In this document: positions 23,273-31,661 of the stretch, one piece after another
Position numbering within the stretch: position 1 is the stretch's first letter
How the letters are laid out: the number at the start of each line of letters is the position of its first letter
Origin: Chlorobium ferrooxidans DSM 13031
GTDB lineage: Bacteria; Bacteroidota; Chlorobiia; Chlorobiales; Chlorobiaceae
Reading direction: 5' to 3'
DNA length: 64,000 bases
Assembly: GCF_000168715.1 (NCBI RefSeq)
Contig: NZ_AASE01000004.1
Coordinates: forward strand, 1-64,000
Made by a program: the position numbers and the translations under genes
Notes under the pieces: model-generated
Database searches by the model: none
Told to the model about the DNA's origin: nothing
Seen by the model: the letters and a program-made list of their open reading frames with translations, nothing else

Positions 23273-24607
23273 GTGGCTTCACTTGAAAAAATTCTCGATC
23301 AGCTCAGTGGCTATGTCTGGGGTATTCCGCTGCTGGTTCTGCTCTTTGGAACCCATATTTTTCTGACCTTCCGGCTCGGCGTTATTCAGAAGTATACCTT
23401 TTCGGCGATCCGGATGTCCTTTAGCAGAAAGAAGGAGGGAGAAGGGGAGATCAGCCAATTCGGAGCCCTTGTTACCGCACTTGCGGCCACAATAGGCACC
23501 GGCAATATTGTCGGTGTTGCCACTGCAGTTGCTGCAGGCGGTCCGGGAGCGGTACTCTGGATGTGGCTGACAGGCGTCTTCGGTATTGCCACCAAATATG
23601 CCGAGGCTGTACTCTCGGTGAAGTACCGCACCGTTGCGGAGGATGGCACGGTTTCCGGCGGGCCTATGTATGTGCTTGAAAAAGCTTTGAAGATGAAGTG
23701 GCTTGCGGTGCTCTTTGCACTCTTTACTTCTGTTGCCGCATTCGGTATCGGCAACATGGTTCAGGCTAACTCCATTGCCGTTATGGTGGAGCATAACTTC
23801 AACATCTCCCCCTGGATAACCGGCTCCGTGATCACCGTGATCACCGCCATTGTCATTATCGGGGGCATCAGCTCCATTGCCAAGGTTTGTGAGTACCTTG
23901 TGCCCTTTATGGCCATCTTTTACGTTCTGGGGTGTGTCGTTCTGCTTTTTATTCGTCATGAGACCATCATGGATACCATCCAGCTTATCATCTCATCGGC
24001 GTTTTCCGGTCAGGCCGCTATCGGCGGATTTGCCGGAGCAGGGGTCAGGGAGGCGATGCGTTTCGGTATTGCTCGCGGACTCTTCTCCAACGAATCCGGT
24101 CTCGGCAGCGCTCCGATTGTGGCGGCCGCCGCCCAGACCAAACATCCGGTAAAACAGGCGCTCATCTCTTCGACCGGAACCTTTTGGGACACTGTTGTGG
24201 TCTGCCTTGCAACCGGGATAGTAGTGGTCAACTCCGGCATGTGGCAGAGCGGTCTGAAAGGGGCGGAGCTTACCAGCGCGGCCTTTACCGAGGTGCCCTA
24301 TATCGGCAATGCCGTACTGACCTTCGGTCTACTGACCTTTGTCTTCTCAACCATTCTCGGCTGGTCCTACTACGGTGAAAAGGCGATAGAGTACCTCTTC
24401 GGCAAAAAGCTCATCATGCCCTATCGCTGGGTCTGGGTTGCCGCCGTCATGGTTGGTTCCGTGGCTTCCCTTCAGGCGGTCTGGACCTTTGCCGATATTG
24501 CCAACGGCCTTATGGCGCTGCCGAACCTTGTCTCCCTTATCGTGCTCAGCCCTGTCGTTGCCGCCGAAACCAAAGACTATTTTTCCCGTCCGAAAGCCGA
24601 AAGGTGA
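23273..24607 (+). CDS. Sodium:alanine symporter family transporter (AGCS)
   Basis: 444 residues with about ten to eleven membrane helices. The AGCS signature LAATIGTGNIVGVATAVAAGGPGA is near 70-95, and the conserved blocks GGPMYVLEKAL and FSNESGLGSAPI follow. It imports small neutral amino acids (alanine or glycine) with Na+ or H+. The start is GTG at 23273 with GGAGG four bases upstream. No biosynthetic or regulatory partner is adjacent; a hairpin follows the stop. Family call firm, substrate inferred from family. Confidence 0.92.
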   Translation: MASLEKILDQLSGYVWGIPLLVLLFGTHIFLTFRLGVIQKYTFSAIRMSFSRKKEGEGEISQFGALVTALAATIGTGNIVGVATAVAAGGPGAVLWMWLTGVFGIATKYAEAVLSVKYRTVAEDGTVSGGPMYVLEKALKMKWLAVLFALFTSVAAFGIGNMVQANSIAVMVEHNFNISPWITGSVITVITAIVIIGGISSIAKVCEYLVPFMAIFYVLGCVVLLFIRHETIMDTIQLIISSAFSGQAAIGGFAGAGVREAMRFGIARGLFSNESGLGSAPIVAAAAQTKHPVKQALISSTGTFWDTVVVCLATGIVVVNSGMWQSGLKGAELTSAAFTEVPYIGNAVLTFGLLTFVFSTILGWSYYGEKAIEYLFGKKLIMPYRWVWVAAVMVGSVASLQAVWTFADIANGLMALPNLVSLIVLSPVVAAETKDYFSRPKAER

Positions 24608-24643
24608 GGGGAGTTTTAACAGAAGTTGCCATCGCTTTTAGGG

Positions 24644-24680
24644 GGGGTGAAATAATCCTGATTTCCGGATTTTTCACCCC
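24644..24680 (+). terminator. Terminator-like hairpin after the symporter gene
   Basis: GGGGTGAAA (24644-24652) pairs with TTTCACCCC (24672-24680); an inner AATCC/GGATT extends the stem with a bulge. No T-run follows, so termination is uncertain. Confidence 0.5.
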
Positions 24681-24707
24681 TTGAGGTTATAAAAAAAATG
24701 GTATAAT
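24681..24707 (+). promoter_or_regulatory. Candidate promoter for ppa
   Basis: Consensus -10 TATAAT at 24702-24707, 39 bp before the start codon, with TTGAGG at 24681-24686 as -35. The 15-bp spacer is short, so the -35 assignment is weak. Confidence 0.45.
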
Positions 24708-24745
24708 AGCACACCGTTTTATTAATCAAATAAGCAAGTCATACC

Positions 24746-25279
24746 ATGAATTTTAATCCCTGGCACGACGTTGAGATTGGAGAGGGTCAGCCGAATGTTG
24801 TCAACGCCATTATCGAGATTTCAAAAGGAAGTAAAACCAAGTATGAGCTCGACAAGAAAACCGGAATGCTGAAGCTTGACCGTGTTCTTTTCTCCTCCAT
24901 TTTCTACCCTGCAAACTACGGCTTCATCCCGAGAACACTTGGTGATGATCATGATCCGCTTGATATCGTCGTTATATCCCAGTGTGACATTGTTCCGATG
25001 TGCATGGTACGCGCAAGGGTTATTGGCGTTATGCGCATGGTTGACCATGGCGAAGGTGATGACAAGATCATCGCAGTTGCCGAGGATGATGTCAGCATGA
25101 GCAACGTCCACAACATCGACCAATTGCCACCCTACTTCGGTTCCGAGCTCAAGCACTTCTTTGAGGAGTACAAGGCGCTTGAAGAGAAGACGGTGCTTGT
25201 CGAAGAGTTCCAGGATGCAGCGGTCGCCCGTGAGTGCGTGAAGCATTCCATAGACAACTATATCAAGGTATTCTGTTAA
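24746..25279 (+). CDS. ppa: Soluble inorganic pyrophosphatase (family I)
   Basis: 177 residues. Hydrolyses pyrophosphate to phosphate in the cytoplasm, pulling biosynthetic reactions forward. The family I signature is [11 protein letters not shown] (about 71-81), preceded by [11 protein letters not shown], with further metal-ligand acids in [11 protein letters not shown]. It is a single gene with its own likely promoter. The presence of both this enzyme and the membrane pyrophosphatase means the cell can either waste or conserve PPi energy, so their control would matter. Assignment firm. Confidence 0.95.
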   Translation: MNFNPWHDVEIGEGQPNVVNAIIEISKGSKTKYELDKKTGMLKLDRVLFSSIFYPANYGFIPRTLGDDHDPLDIVVISQCDIVPMCMVRARVIGVMRMVDHGEGDDKIIAVAEDDVSMSNVHNIDQLPPYFGSELKHFFEEYKALEEKTVLVEEFQDAAVARECVKHSIDNYIKVFC

Positions 25280-25280
25280 T

Positions 25281-25420
25281 GGTACCACTATTTATTTGTT
25301 GCGCGATTTGATTGCTTCGTTGGCCGGTGCTCGAAATCCTCATGTACTCTCATGTACACTCCGGTTTCTCCGCTCCGTCTGCCTCGCACTCAAACCGCTC
25401 ACGACAATAAATTAGCGGAA
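25281..25420. repeat. Dispersed intergenic repeat, copy D
   Basis: About 140 bp. The left end is GGTACCACTATTTATTTGTTGC and the right end is CTCACGACAATAAATTAG. The inner TGTACACTCCGGTTTCT block matches copy B in reverse and is absent from copies A, C and E, defining a subfamily. It occupies most of the 380-base gap after ppa. Confidence 0.7.
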
Positions 25421-25450
25421 CCAGATGAGGTTTACCCTTGCCACACACCT

Positions 25451-25519
25451 ATATTCGACTGTCGTCAGAAAGGCGGTCACTGTTTTCAGGCAGTGACCGC
25501 TTTTTTTCTTTTCTGGCAG
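25451..25519 (+). repeat. Direct repeat 1, containing a rho-independent terminator
   Basis: About 70 bp nearly identical to 26300-26369. It contains a perfect hairpin GCGGTCACTG/CAGTGACCGC (25473-25482, 25491-25500) followed by seven T, a good terminator. The pair of repeats brackets the methyltransferase gene. Confidence 0.8.
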
Positions 25520-25657
25520 TAGTGATTGCCGAACCTGCCGAGCTGGTTCTGGCTATCGCCGGAACACGGTTTGATTTGCTTGAGAATTGATTTCTTTTTA
25601 TTGTGCTTTTGATCTGATTGCATCCATCATCCTCCAGACCACCATCTCCAAACAACG

Positions 25658-26260
25658 ATGAAACGTTTTCTCCATGTCGGATGCGGACCCCGCAAGAAGA
25701 GCCAGACAACTCGCGGATTCAATACTCCGGAATGGTCAGAGCTGCGTTTTGATATTGATTCAGCGGTTTCCCCTGATATTATCGGTTCCATGACGGATAT
25801 GTCTGCCGTTGAGAGCGCTTCAGTTGATGCTGTATTTTCAAGTCACAGTATCGAGCATCTCTATGCTCACCAGGTTCCTGTAGCACTTGCTGAGTTCAGG
25901 CGGGTACTCAACCCTGAAGGGTTTGCCGTGATTACCTGTCCGGATCTGCAATCGGTTGCCGCAATGATCGCTGATGACAAGCTTACCGATCAGGCTTATA
26001 TTTCACCGGCAGGTCCGATTTCGCCTCTTGACATCCTCTATGGTCATCGTCCCTCCCTGGCCAGGGGTCAGGAGTACATGGCTCATCGCTGCGGATTTAC
26101 ACAAAAGGTGCTGACCGGAACGCTGCGGGTTGCCGGATTTACCATGGTTGCCTTCCGGAGGCGAAGTGCTCCCTATTTCGACCTGTGGGCACTCGCTGTC
26201 ACGACGATGATACCGGAACCGGAGCTGCGTAATCTGGCCTCAATCCATTTCCCGGGATAG
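25658..26260 (+). CDS. Class I SAM-dependent methyltransferase
   Basis: 200 residues. Motif I is LHVGCGPR at 5-12, an acidic residue follows in LRFDIDS, and the post-core SSHSIEHLYAHQVPVALAEFRRVLNPEGFAVI is typical of the Methyltransf_11 type that acts on small molecules or lipids. The C-terminal third (HRCGFTQKVLTGTLRVAGF) has the usual final strand. The substrate is unknown. The gene sits alone between two near-identical 70-bp terminator repeats, an arrangement expected of a duplicated or inserted cassette. The long T-rich lead before the start shows no Shine-Dalgarno. Confidence 0.85.
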   Translation: MKRFLHVGCGPRKKSQTTRGFNTPEWSELRFDIDSAVSPDIIGSMTDMSAVESASVDAVFSSHSIEHLYAHQVPVALAEFRRVLNPEGFAVITCPDLQSVAAMIADDKLTDQAYISPAGPISPLDILYGHRPSLARGQEYMAHRCGFTQKVLTGTLRVAGFTMVAFRRRSAPYFDLWALAVTTMIPEPELRNLASIHFPG

Positions 26261-26299
26261 TTTGGCCCCTTGGGTTCTTCGCTGCACTGAACTGCTCAT

Positions 26300-26369
26300 A
26301 TATTCGACTATCGTCAGAAAGGCAGTCACTGTTTTCATGCAGTGCCCGCTTTTTTGCGTTTGTGGGCAG
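26300..26369 (+). repeat. Direct repeat 2, degenerate terminator copy
   Basis: Near-copy of 25451-25519. The hairpin arms (26322-26331, 26340-26349) now carry two mismatches but the T-run is kept. This copy follows the methyltransferase stop by about 40 bases and precedes the AT-rich gene. Confidence 0.8.
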
Positions 26370-26471
26370 AATTTCCTTCTTGTGAAGGATAGCAGAATAA
26401 TTACCGTAGTTCATTATCTTTTCTTCAGAGGTTCCGGCAGTATTCTCAGCCCGTTAAACAGCATCAATAAT

Positions 26472-27698
26472 ATGACTAAAATGCCGTTAGAAAAGCCGTT
26501 TGATGAATACATAAGATGTGAAGCTGATATACTTATTGGGAAAAGCGTTGTAAAAAACACCAAAACAAAGTGTTTTTTATGGCTTCCCAATTCGTTTTCA
26601 GCAGAACCACACTTCTATCTTCTTTTGGAGAAATCAGAGGATATCGAAGTGTTTAGTAGGGGAGTTGAAAAAAGACTTAGGTCTATCAATTTAAAAATCT
26701 CCAATTCGGAAACTAACGGTCGAACTAATTGCAATAATCATATCATAAGAGAGGCATATTTTGCTGGACTACAGACGACTAGAATTGCTGAGAATTGGAG
26801 TGAGTGCTTTGTAAAATATCATTTTCCTAAATATGTATATTCGTATGGAAAAGGTAATGATGATACGAAGTGTCGTTTTTTTATATCAGAAAGTGAATTA
26901 TTAATGACTCAATTGCATACAGAAGAGCACTACACTGGAAATATAAAAAGAAAAGTGGTTTCTAATATTCAATTTGGCTCTGAAGTAGAACATTTAGGCA
27001 TAAAAATGATATCTACAGATCGATACATTGGGAGGTTTGAGTCAAATATCCTTGAAGTGATTGCGGATAATCCTTTATGCTCATTATTGTCTTTGTACAA
27101 AAAAGTAATTCCTGTTGTTGATATTATTCTGCTATTAACATCTTTTGCTGAAAGAAGAAGACATAATTGGTATAAGTGTGATGGGATGATAAAGGAGTCT
27201 TTATTTGTTTGCTATAATACAAGAAAATCTTTTTTTAAAGATAAAAAGGTTTTTCGGCTAATAAGCGAGTATTCATTTAAAGAATATCTCGGAAATTCAT
27301 TAAAAAATATTGGCTATTCGAATTTGGTTTATGTTAAGAGGTTGTTGCAGTCTTATCTTTCTGGTGTTGATTATTCGATGAACGCCCAAATAATACTTTG
27401 GAATAGTATTCTTGAGAAAATACTTAAAAATAATTTTGAAAAAAAAAGAGATGAAGATAAGCAAGAGTTAATTGATAAAATGTCTGTGTATACTGTTGAC
27501 TTGCCAGAAATGAAGGGTATGATTGATATCAGGAATTTAATAGCGCATGGAGATGATGTTGAGCCTAAGCAGTTATTGTTATTTCATGATAGTTGGCAAA
27601 CGCTTATTGAAAGAGTTATTTTGAGAGAATTGAAGTGGGGTAACCTATCTGAAACTGATGTGGCTCCACATGGATCTAAATCACGTGGATTGGTGTGA
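26472..27698 (+). CDS. AT-rich gene with C-terminal HEPN-like motif (possible ApeA-like defence protein)
   Basis: From ATG 26472, 408 residues; the frame is open 70 codons upstream, but that part runs through repeat 2 and is unlikely to be coding. The C-terminal segment MIDIRNLIAHGDDVEPKQLL contains R-N-L-I-A-H, an R-x4-H motif of the HEPN superfamily, within a helical region (about 320-400). The N-terminal 250 residues are mixed alpha/beta and unrecognised. HEPN proteins of this build include ApeA-type RNases that act in phage defence, and that role is inferred here. Base composition is strikingly AT-rich, unlike all neighbours, which points to recent transfer. No partner gene adjoins it. 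Other possibilities: an uncharacterised cytoplasmic protein. Confidence 0.6.
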   Translation: MTKMPLEKPFDEYIRCEADILIGKSVVKNTKTKCFLWLPNSFSAEPHFYLLLEKSEDIEVFSRGVEKRLRSINLKISNSETNGRTNCNNHIIREAYFAGLQTTRIAENWSECFVKYHFPKYVYSYGKGNDDTKCRFFISESELLMTQLHTEEHYTGNIKRKVVSNIQFGSEVEHLGIKMISTDRYIGRFESNILEVIADNPLCSLLSLYKKVIPVVDIILLLTSFAERRRHNWYKCDGMIKESLFVCYNTRKSFFKDKKVFRLISEYSFKEYLGNSLKNIGYSNLVYVKRLLQSYLSGVDYSMNAQIILWNSILEKILKNNFEKKRDEDKQELIDKMSVYTVDLPEMKGMIDIRNLIAHGDDVEPKQLLLFHDSWQTLIERVILRELKWGNLSETDVAPHGSKSRGLV

Positions 27699-27886
27699 CT
27701 AACAAGAGTGAATAAGCACAGTTTGGCTAGCAATTATAGTGACTTTACATGAGTTCTCTTGTTCAATATTTAGGTGTATTCTGATGTATTTGTCTGGTTT
27801 CGCGGATTCATAATGCTGCATTATTGTTGGTAATGTTGTTTATAGGTTATAGAGATATGTAGGATAACAGGTAAAACGACAGAGCG

Positions 27887-29275
27887 ATGAAATACCGTGT
27901 GGAAAAGGATACTCTGGGCGAGGTGAGGGTTCCGGCGGATCGGTACTGGGGGGCCCAGACCCAGCGGTCGCTGGAGAATTTCAGGATCGGGCCTCCGGGT
28001 TCGATGCCGAAGGCGGTTATTGAGGCGTTCGGTTATCTGAAAAAAGCTTCGGCAATTGCCAACTGTGAGCTTGGTGTGCTCGATGTGGAGAAGATGAACG
28101 TCATTGCCATGGTGTGCGACGAGATCATTACCGGGGAGCTTGACGACCACTTTCCTCTCGTGATCTGGCAGACCGGATCGGGTACCCAGACCAACATGAA
28201 TGTCAACGAGGTGATTGCCAACCGTGCCCATATTCTTTCCGGCAAACGACTCGGGGAGGGGAAGCGGCTGCTTAAACCCAATGACGATGTCAACCTCTCG
28301 CACTCATCCAACGACGCTTTCCCGACGGCGATGAACATTGCGGCCTACGGCATGATCGGCCGGAAAACCATTCCGGGCATGCAGCAGCTCCGCCATGAGC
28401 TTTCGGTGCTTTCGGAAGCCACCATGGATATTGTCAAAACCGGCCGCACGCACTTAATGGATGCGACGCCGATAACGCTCGGACAGGAGTTTTCGGGCTA
28501 TGTTTCCCAGCTTGATCATGCGCTTGCCGCCATCAGCAATACCATGCCGCATCTGACCGAGCTTGCGCTTGGCGGAACGGCGGTGGGAACCGGGCTTAAT
28601 GCTCCGGAAGGGTATGCCAAAAAAGTGGCCCGGACCATTGCCCAGCTTACAGGACACCCCTTTGTGAGTGCGGAGAACAAATTTGAGGCTACAGCCGCAC
28701 ACGATGCTCTGGTTGAAACCCATGCGGCTTTGAAACAGGCGGCGGTCAGCCTGATGAAAATTGCCAATGATATCCGACTGCTTGCCTCCGGTCCCCGCTG
28801 TGGCATCGGCGAGATTCGCCTCCCGTCAAACGAACCGGGCTCGTCGATTATGCCGGGCAAGGTCAATCCTACGCAGGCGGAGGCGCTCACCATGGTTTGC
28901 GCACAGGTTATAGGCAATGATGTTACGCTTTCCGTTGGAGGCATGCAGGGTCATCTTGAGCTCAATGTGTTCGGGCCGGTCATGATTGCCAACATCCTGC
29001 AGTCGGCTGAACTGCTTGGGGATGCCTCTCTCTCCTTTGCCTTCAACTGTGTCAGGGGGATTGAGCCGGAGCAGGAGCGCATTACGGCTCATCTGGAGCG
29101 CTCGCTCATGCTTGCAACCGCCCTGAATCCGCATATCGGTTATGAGAGGGCGGCTGAAATTGTGAAGCGAGCGGCTGACTCGGCCATAACGCTGCGCGAA
29201 GCCGCAGTGCTGTCAGGATATCTTACAGCGGAGGAGTTTGACCGGTGGGTTGATCCAGGGAAAATGATCGGTTGA
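27887..29275 (+). CDS. fumC: Fumarate hydratase class II
   Basis: 462 residues, iron-independent fumarase converting fumarate and malate. The superfamily signature [15 protein letters not shown] begins at G318, with S319-S320 in the flexible catalytic loop. The substrate-binding [18 protein letters not shown] and the [10 protein letters not shown] blocks are intact. The C-terminal [12 protein letters not shown] is typical of FumC rather than aspartase (no aspartase-specific changes noted). A class I fumarase lies 8 kb away, so two unrelated enzymes cover the same step. The upstream 188 bases are AT-rich and seem to belong to the acquired island. Confidence 0.94.
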   Translation: MKYRVEKDTLGEVRVPADRYWGAQTQRSLENFRIGPPGSMPKAVIEAFGYLKKASAIANCELGVLDVEKMNVIAMVCDEIITGELDDHFPLVIWQTGSGTQTNMNVNEVIANRAHILSGKRLGEGKRLLKPNDDVNLSHSSNDAFPTAMNIAAYGMIGRKTIPGMQQLRHELSVLSEATMDIVKTGRTHLMDATPITLGQEFSGYVSQLDHALAAISNTMPHLTELALGGTAVGTGLNAPEGYAKKVARTIAQLTGHPFVSAENKFEATAAHDALVETHAALKQAAVSLMKIANDIRLLASGPRCGIGEIRLPSNEPGSSIMPGKVNPTQAEALTMVCAQVIGNDVTLSVGGMQGHLELNVFGPVMIANILQSAELLGDASLSFAFNCVRGIEPEQERITAHLERSLMLATALNPHIGYERAAEIVKRAADSAITLREAAVLSGYLTAEEFDRWVDPGKMIG

Positions 29276-29537
29276 CAGGTGCTCATGGCAAGAAACAGTG
29301 GCACATTTCATGAATATGTTGAAATATGGCGGAATGTGTTGAAAAGTGTTGATTTCCTTGAACTTCAAGCTGTAAGCGTTAACATGGTGATGTTCCTGTT
29401 TTGATTGCAGTTAAATATTATGTTATTGTAAAATAATAAGTTGATATTACCGTTTTTCTGCGGGCCGCGTCAGTTGCGGCTTTTGGGGCCCGGTGAAAGA
29501 TGCGTAATCAATTGTGGACAGATTGTTGATAACCTAT
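29276..29537. other. Gene-free spacer after fumC
   Basis: 262 bases, AT-rich toward the middle. A 40-codon frame from 29286 shows no family resemblance and is not called. A short CCGC/GCGG hairpin near 29465-29480 is the only structure noticed before the repeat begins at 29538. Confidence 0.4.
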
Positions 29538-29750
29538 GGGCCCCTCTATTTATTTGTTCCGAAACCCGGTTACTGCGTTGGATGGTGCTCCGAAAAGAGA
29601 TCAAGGACTATAGAGACTTCAGGGACCGCAAGGACGAAGAGAAAAATCAGGGCAACCACAAGGGATTGCCCCTGCACCATTTCGTGTAATTTCGTTTGTT
29701 TCGTGGTTCAAAAATCATCAAACCGCTCATGACAATTTATAGAGGTGCCC
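29538..29750. repeat. Dispersed intergenic repeat, copy C
   Basis: 213 bp with inverted termini GGGCCCCTCTATTTATTTGTTCCG and GACAATTTATAGAGGTGCCC. Inside are a degenerate 9-bp tandem tract (AAGGACTATAGAGACTTCAG type) and TTTCGTGTAATTTCGTTTGTTTCGTGG. It is the inverse of copy A over nearly its whole length. Two overlapping ORFs in it are artefacts. Confidence 0.75.
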
Positions 29751-29862
29751 TTATCTGAAAAAGAAGCAGAAATGTATCTTTTTACGGCTTCTTCCTGTGA
29801 TATGGTGGAAAAGTGATATATTGGCGACTGTTTTGTTTTCAAAACCAATTTCCCGTTAACCT

Positions 29863-30381
29863 ATGTTGTCACTGCCGATCGAAGAGCTCAGGAGAAGAGC
29901 CGGGAGGATAAAGCTGGTGCTCTCTGATAATGACGGCGTGCTTACCGATAACGGGGTCTATTATTCGGAGCGGGGGGAGGAGATGAAGCGCTACTCAATC
30001 CGGGACGGCATGGGGGTTGAGCGGCTCAGGGCTGAAGGCATCGAGACCGGAATTATGACCGGTGAGCTTTCACCGAGCATTAAAAAACGGGCAGAGAAAC
30101 TTGCGATCAGGAACCTTTATCTCGGCATCAAGGACAAGGTTGCGATGCTTGATACCGTGCAGGCGGAAACAGGGTTTGCACTCTGTGAAATTGCCTATAT
30201 TGGTGACGATGTAAACGATATCGGGATCATGCATGTTATTGCTCCGGAAGGGCTGACGGCCTGCCCCCAGGACGGTACGCTTTTTGTAGAGCCCTGTGTT
30301 CACTATCGAGCCAAAGCTGATGGAGGTCACGGAGCATTCAGGGATTTTGCCGAGTGGCTGATTGATCTCAGAGTCTCCTGA
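29863..30381 (+). CDS. KdsC-type HAD phosphatase (KDO-8-P or nonulosonate-9-P phosphatase)
   Basis: 172 residues, cap-less HAD superfamily IIIA phosphatase that works as a tetramer. The motif LVLSDNDGVLTDNG (D22, D24) is the KdsC form DxDGVLTDG with Asn between the Asp residues. RDGMGVERLRAEGI, GIMTGE (motif II Thr), a motif III Lys in LGIKDK and GDDVNDI (motif IV) follow in order. KdsC frees KDO for lipopolysaccharide. The next gene is a NeuB-like synthase, so a sialic-acid-like (nonulosonic) phosphate is a second possible substrate. The 133-bp gap makes an operon plausible but not certain. Confidence 0.85.
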   Translation: MLSLPIEELRRRAGRIKLVLSDNDGVLTDNGVYYSERGEEMKRYSIRDGMGVERLRAEGIETGIMTGELSPSIKKRAEKLAIRNLYLGIKDKVAMLDTVQAETGFALCEIAYIGDDVNDIGIMHVIAPEGLTACPQDGTLFVEPCVHYRAKADGGHGAFRDFAEWLIDLRVS

Positions 30382-30514
30382 TTCTGACCGGTTACAGCCG
30401 AAGGATAGAACGTATTTACCAGTAAAGAGAGCATATTTTTATAACTGCGATTCCCGTGCATTCGCTTAAAGGCAACGGCAAGGCTCGTTTTATCATATCA
30501 TTTATTACTTGTTT

Positions 30515-31384
30515 ATGGCAGAATTAACGATAGGAAACAGAAAAGTAGGGGACGGCCATCCTGTATTTGTTATCGCTGAAATCGGTATCAATCACAACGG
30601 TTCGATGGAGGTTGCCAAAAAGCTGATTGAGGGTGCTGCTCTTGCCGGATGTGACGCAGTGAAGTTCCAGAAGCGTACACCCGAGCTCTGTGTTCCGAAA
30701 GATCAGCGCGATATTGAGCGTGATACCCCCTGGGGCCGCATGAAGTATATCGACTATCGCTACAAGGTTGAGTTCGGGCGCGATGAGTACCTTGAAATTG
30801 ACCGTTACTGCCGTGAGAAGGGGATTTCATGGTTTGCATCCTGCTGGGATGAGGATTCGGTTGATTTTATGGAGCAGTTCAATCCGCCCTGTTACAAGGG
30901 AGCTTCAGCTTCGCTGACCGACCTCGGGTTGCTGAAAAAAACCAAGGCAACCGGACGGCCGCTTGCCATCTCAACCGGCATGTCAACCATGGAAGAGGTT
31001 GAAACGGCCATTACAGAGCTTGGACGTGACAATCTGATGATTGCCCACACCAATTCGACCTACCCCTGCCCGATTGATGAGCTGAATCTCCGGATGATCA
31101 CGACCTATAAATCGCTCTTCCCTGAAGTGCCTATCGGCTACTCCGGTCATGAGGTCGGGCTCTCCACCACCTGGGCGGCGGTGGCCCTCGGTGCGGCTTT
31201 TGTAGAGCGCCATGTTACGCTTGACCGGGCCATGTGGGGCTCTGATCAGGCCGCCTCGGTTGAGATATCGGGTATGTCGCGGCTGGTTTCAAACATTCGC
31301 GATATTGAAAAAGCCCTCGGTGACGGAGTGAAGCGTGTCTATGAGGGAGAAGCTGCGGCTCGCAAAAAGTTACGCCGCTCCTGA
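30515..31384 (+). CDS. Short NeuB/SpsE-like sialic-acid synthase family protein
   Basis: 289 residues from the ATG at 30515 (a TTG two codons earlier is less likely). The TIM barrel of the NeuB family is evident: VIAEIGINHNGSMEVAKKLI, DAVKFQKRTPE, YKGASASLTD, LAISTGMSTMEEVE, HTNSTYPCP, IGYSGHEVGL and VERHVTLDRAMWGSDQAASVE. NeuB enzymes condense PEP with a sugar. The C-terminal antifreeze-like SAF domain of about 60 residues is absent: the protein ends in a basic tail soon after the barrel. SAF normally completes the neighbouring active site in the dimer, so the substrate or mechanism may differ. It precedes a strong terminator and follows the KdsC-type phosphatase. Confidence 0.85.
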   Translation: MAELTIGNRKVGDGHPVFVIAEIGINHNGSMEVAKKLIEGAALAGCDAVKFQKRTPELCVPKDQRDIERDTPWGRMKYIDYRYKVEFGRDEYLEIDRYCREKGISWFASCWDEDSVDFMEQFNPPCYKGASASLTDLGLLKKTKATGRPLAISTGMSTMEEVETAITELGRDNLMIAHTNSTYPCPIDELNLRMITTYKSLFPEVPIGYSGHEVGLSTTWAAVALGAAFVERHVTLDRAMWGSDQAASVEISGMSRLVSNIRDIEKALGDGVKRVYEGEAAARKKLRRS

Positions 31385-31399
31385 AATCGGGAAAGTAAA

Positions 31400-31443
31400 G
31401 CATAAAAAAAGCCGGAATAAACCAGTTCCGGCTTTTTTTATGC
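31400..31443. terminator. Rho-independent terminator after the NeuB-like gene
   Basis: Perfect 18-bp arms: GCATAAAAAAAGCCGGAA (31400-31417) and TTCCGGCTTTTTTTATGC (31426-31443), with an 8-base loop. It ends the KdsC/NeuB unit. Confidence 0.88.
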
Positions 31444-31661
31444 ATGCTTATTCAGTGTATATATCTGTTACCCGGCCATCACTATTAATTGTTCCGGGTG
31501 CTTGTTATATTTATTTTCCTCCCTTAAATTTACCCGTCGTTTATCCGGTCTGTTTTTTCAGCCGGGGAGTGCGCAGTTCTGCTGCCGTGCGACACTGAAA
31601 TATGCTAACATCTATCCGGAATTTCCGGAACACAAGTCAAAAAAAACAACGTAAAGCAATC

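Noticed and set aside
26262-26471. 70-codon extension of the HEPN-like gene
   Set aside because: It would be translated through the second terminator repeat and its composition does not match the rest of the gene.
29286-29405. 40-codon ORF after fumC
   Set aside because: Weak start context and no family resemblance; it lies in an AT-rich spacer.
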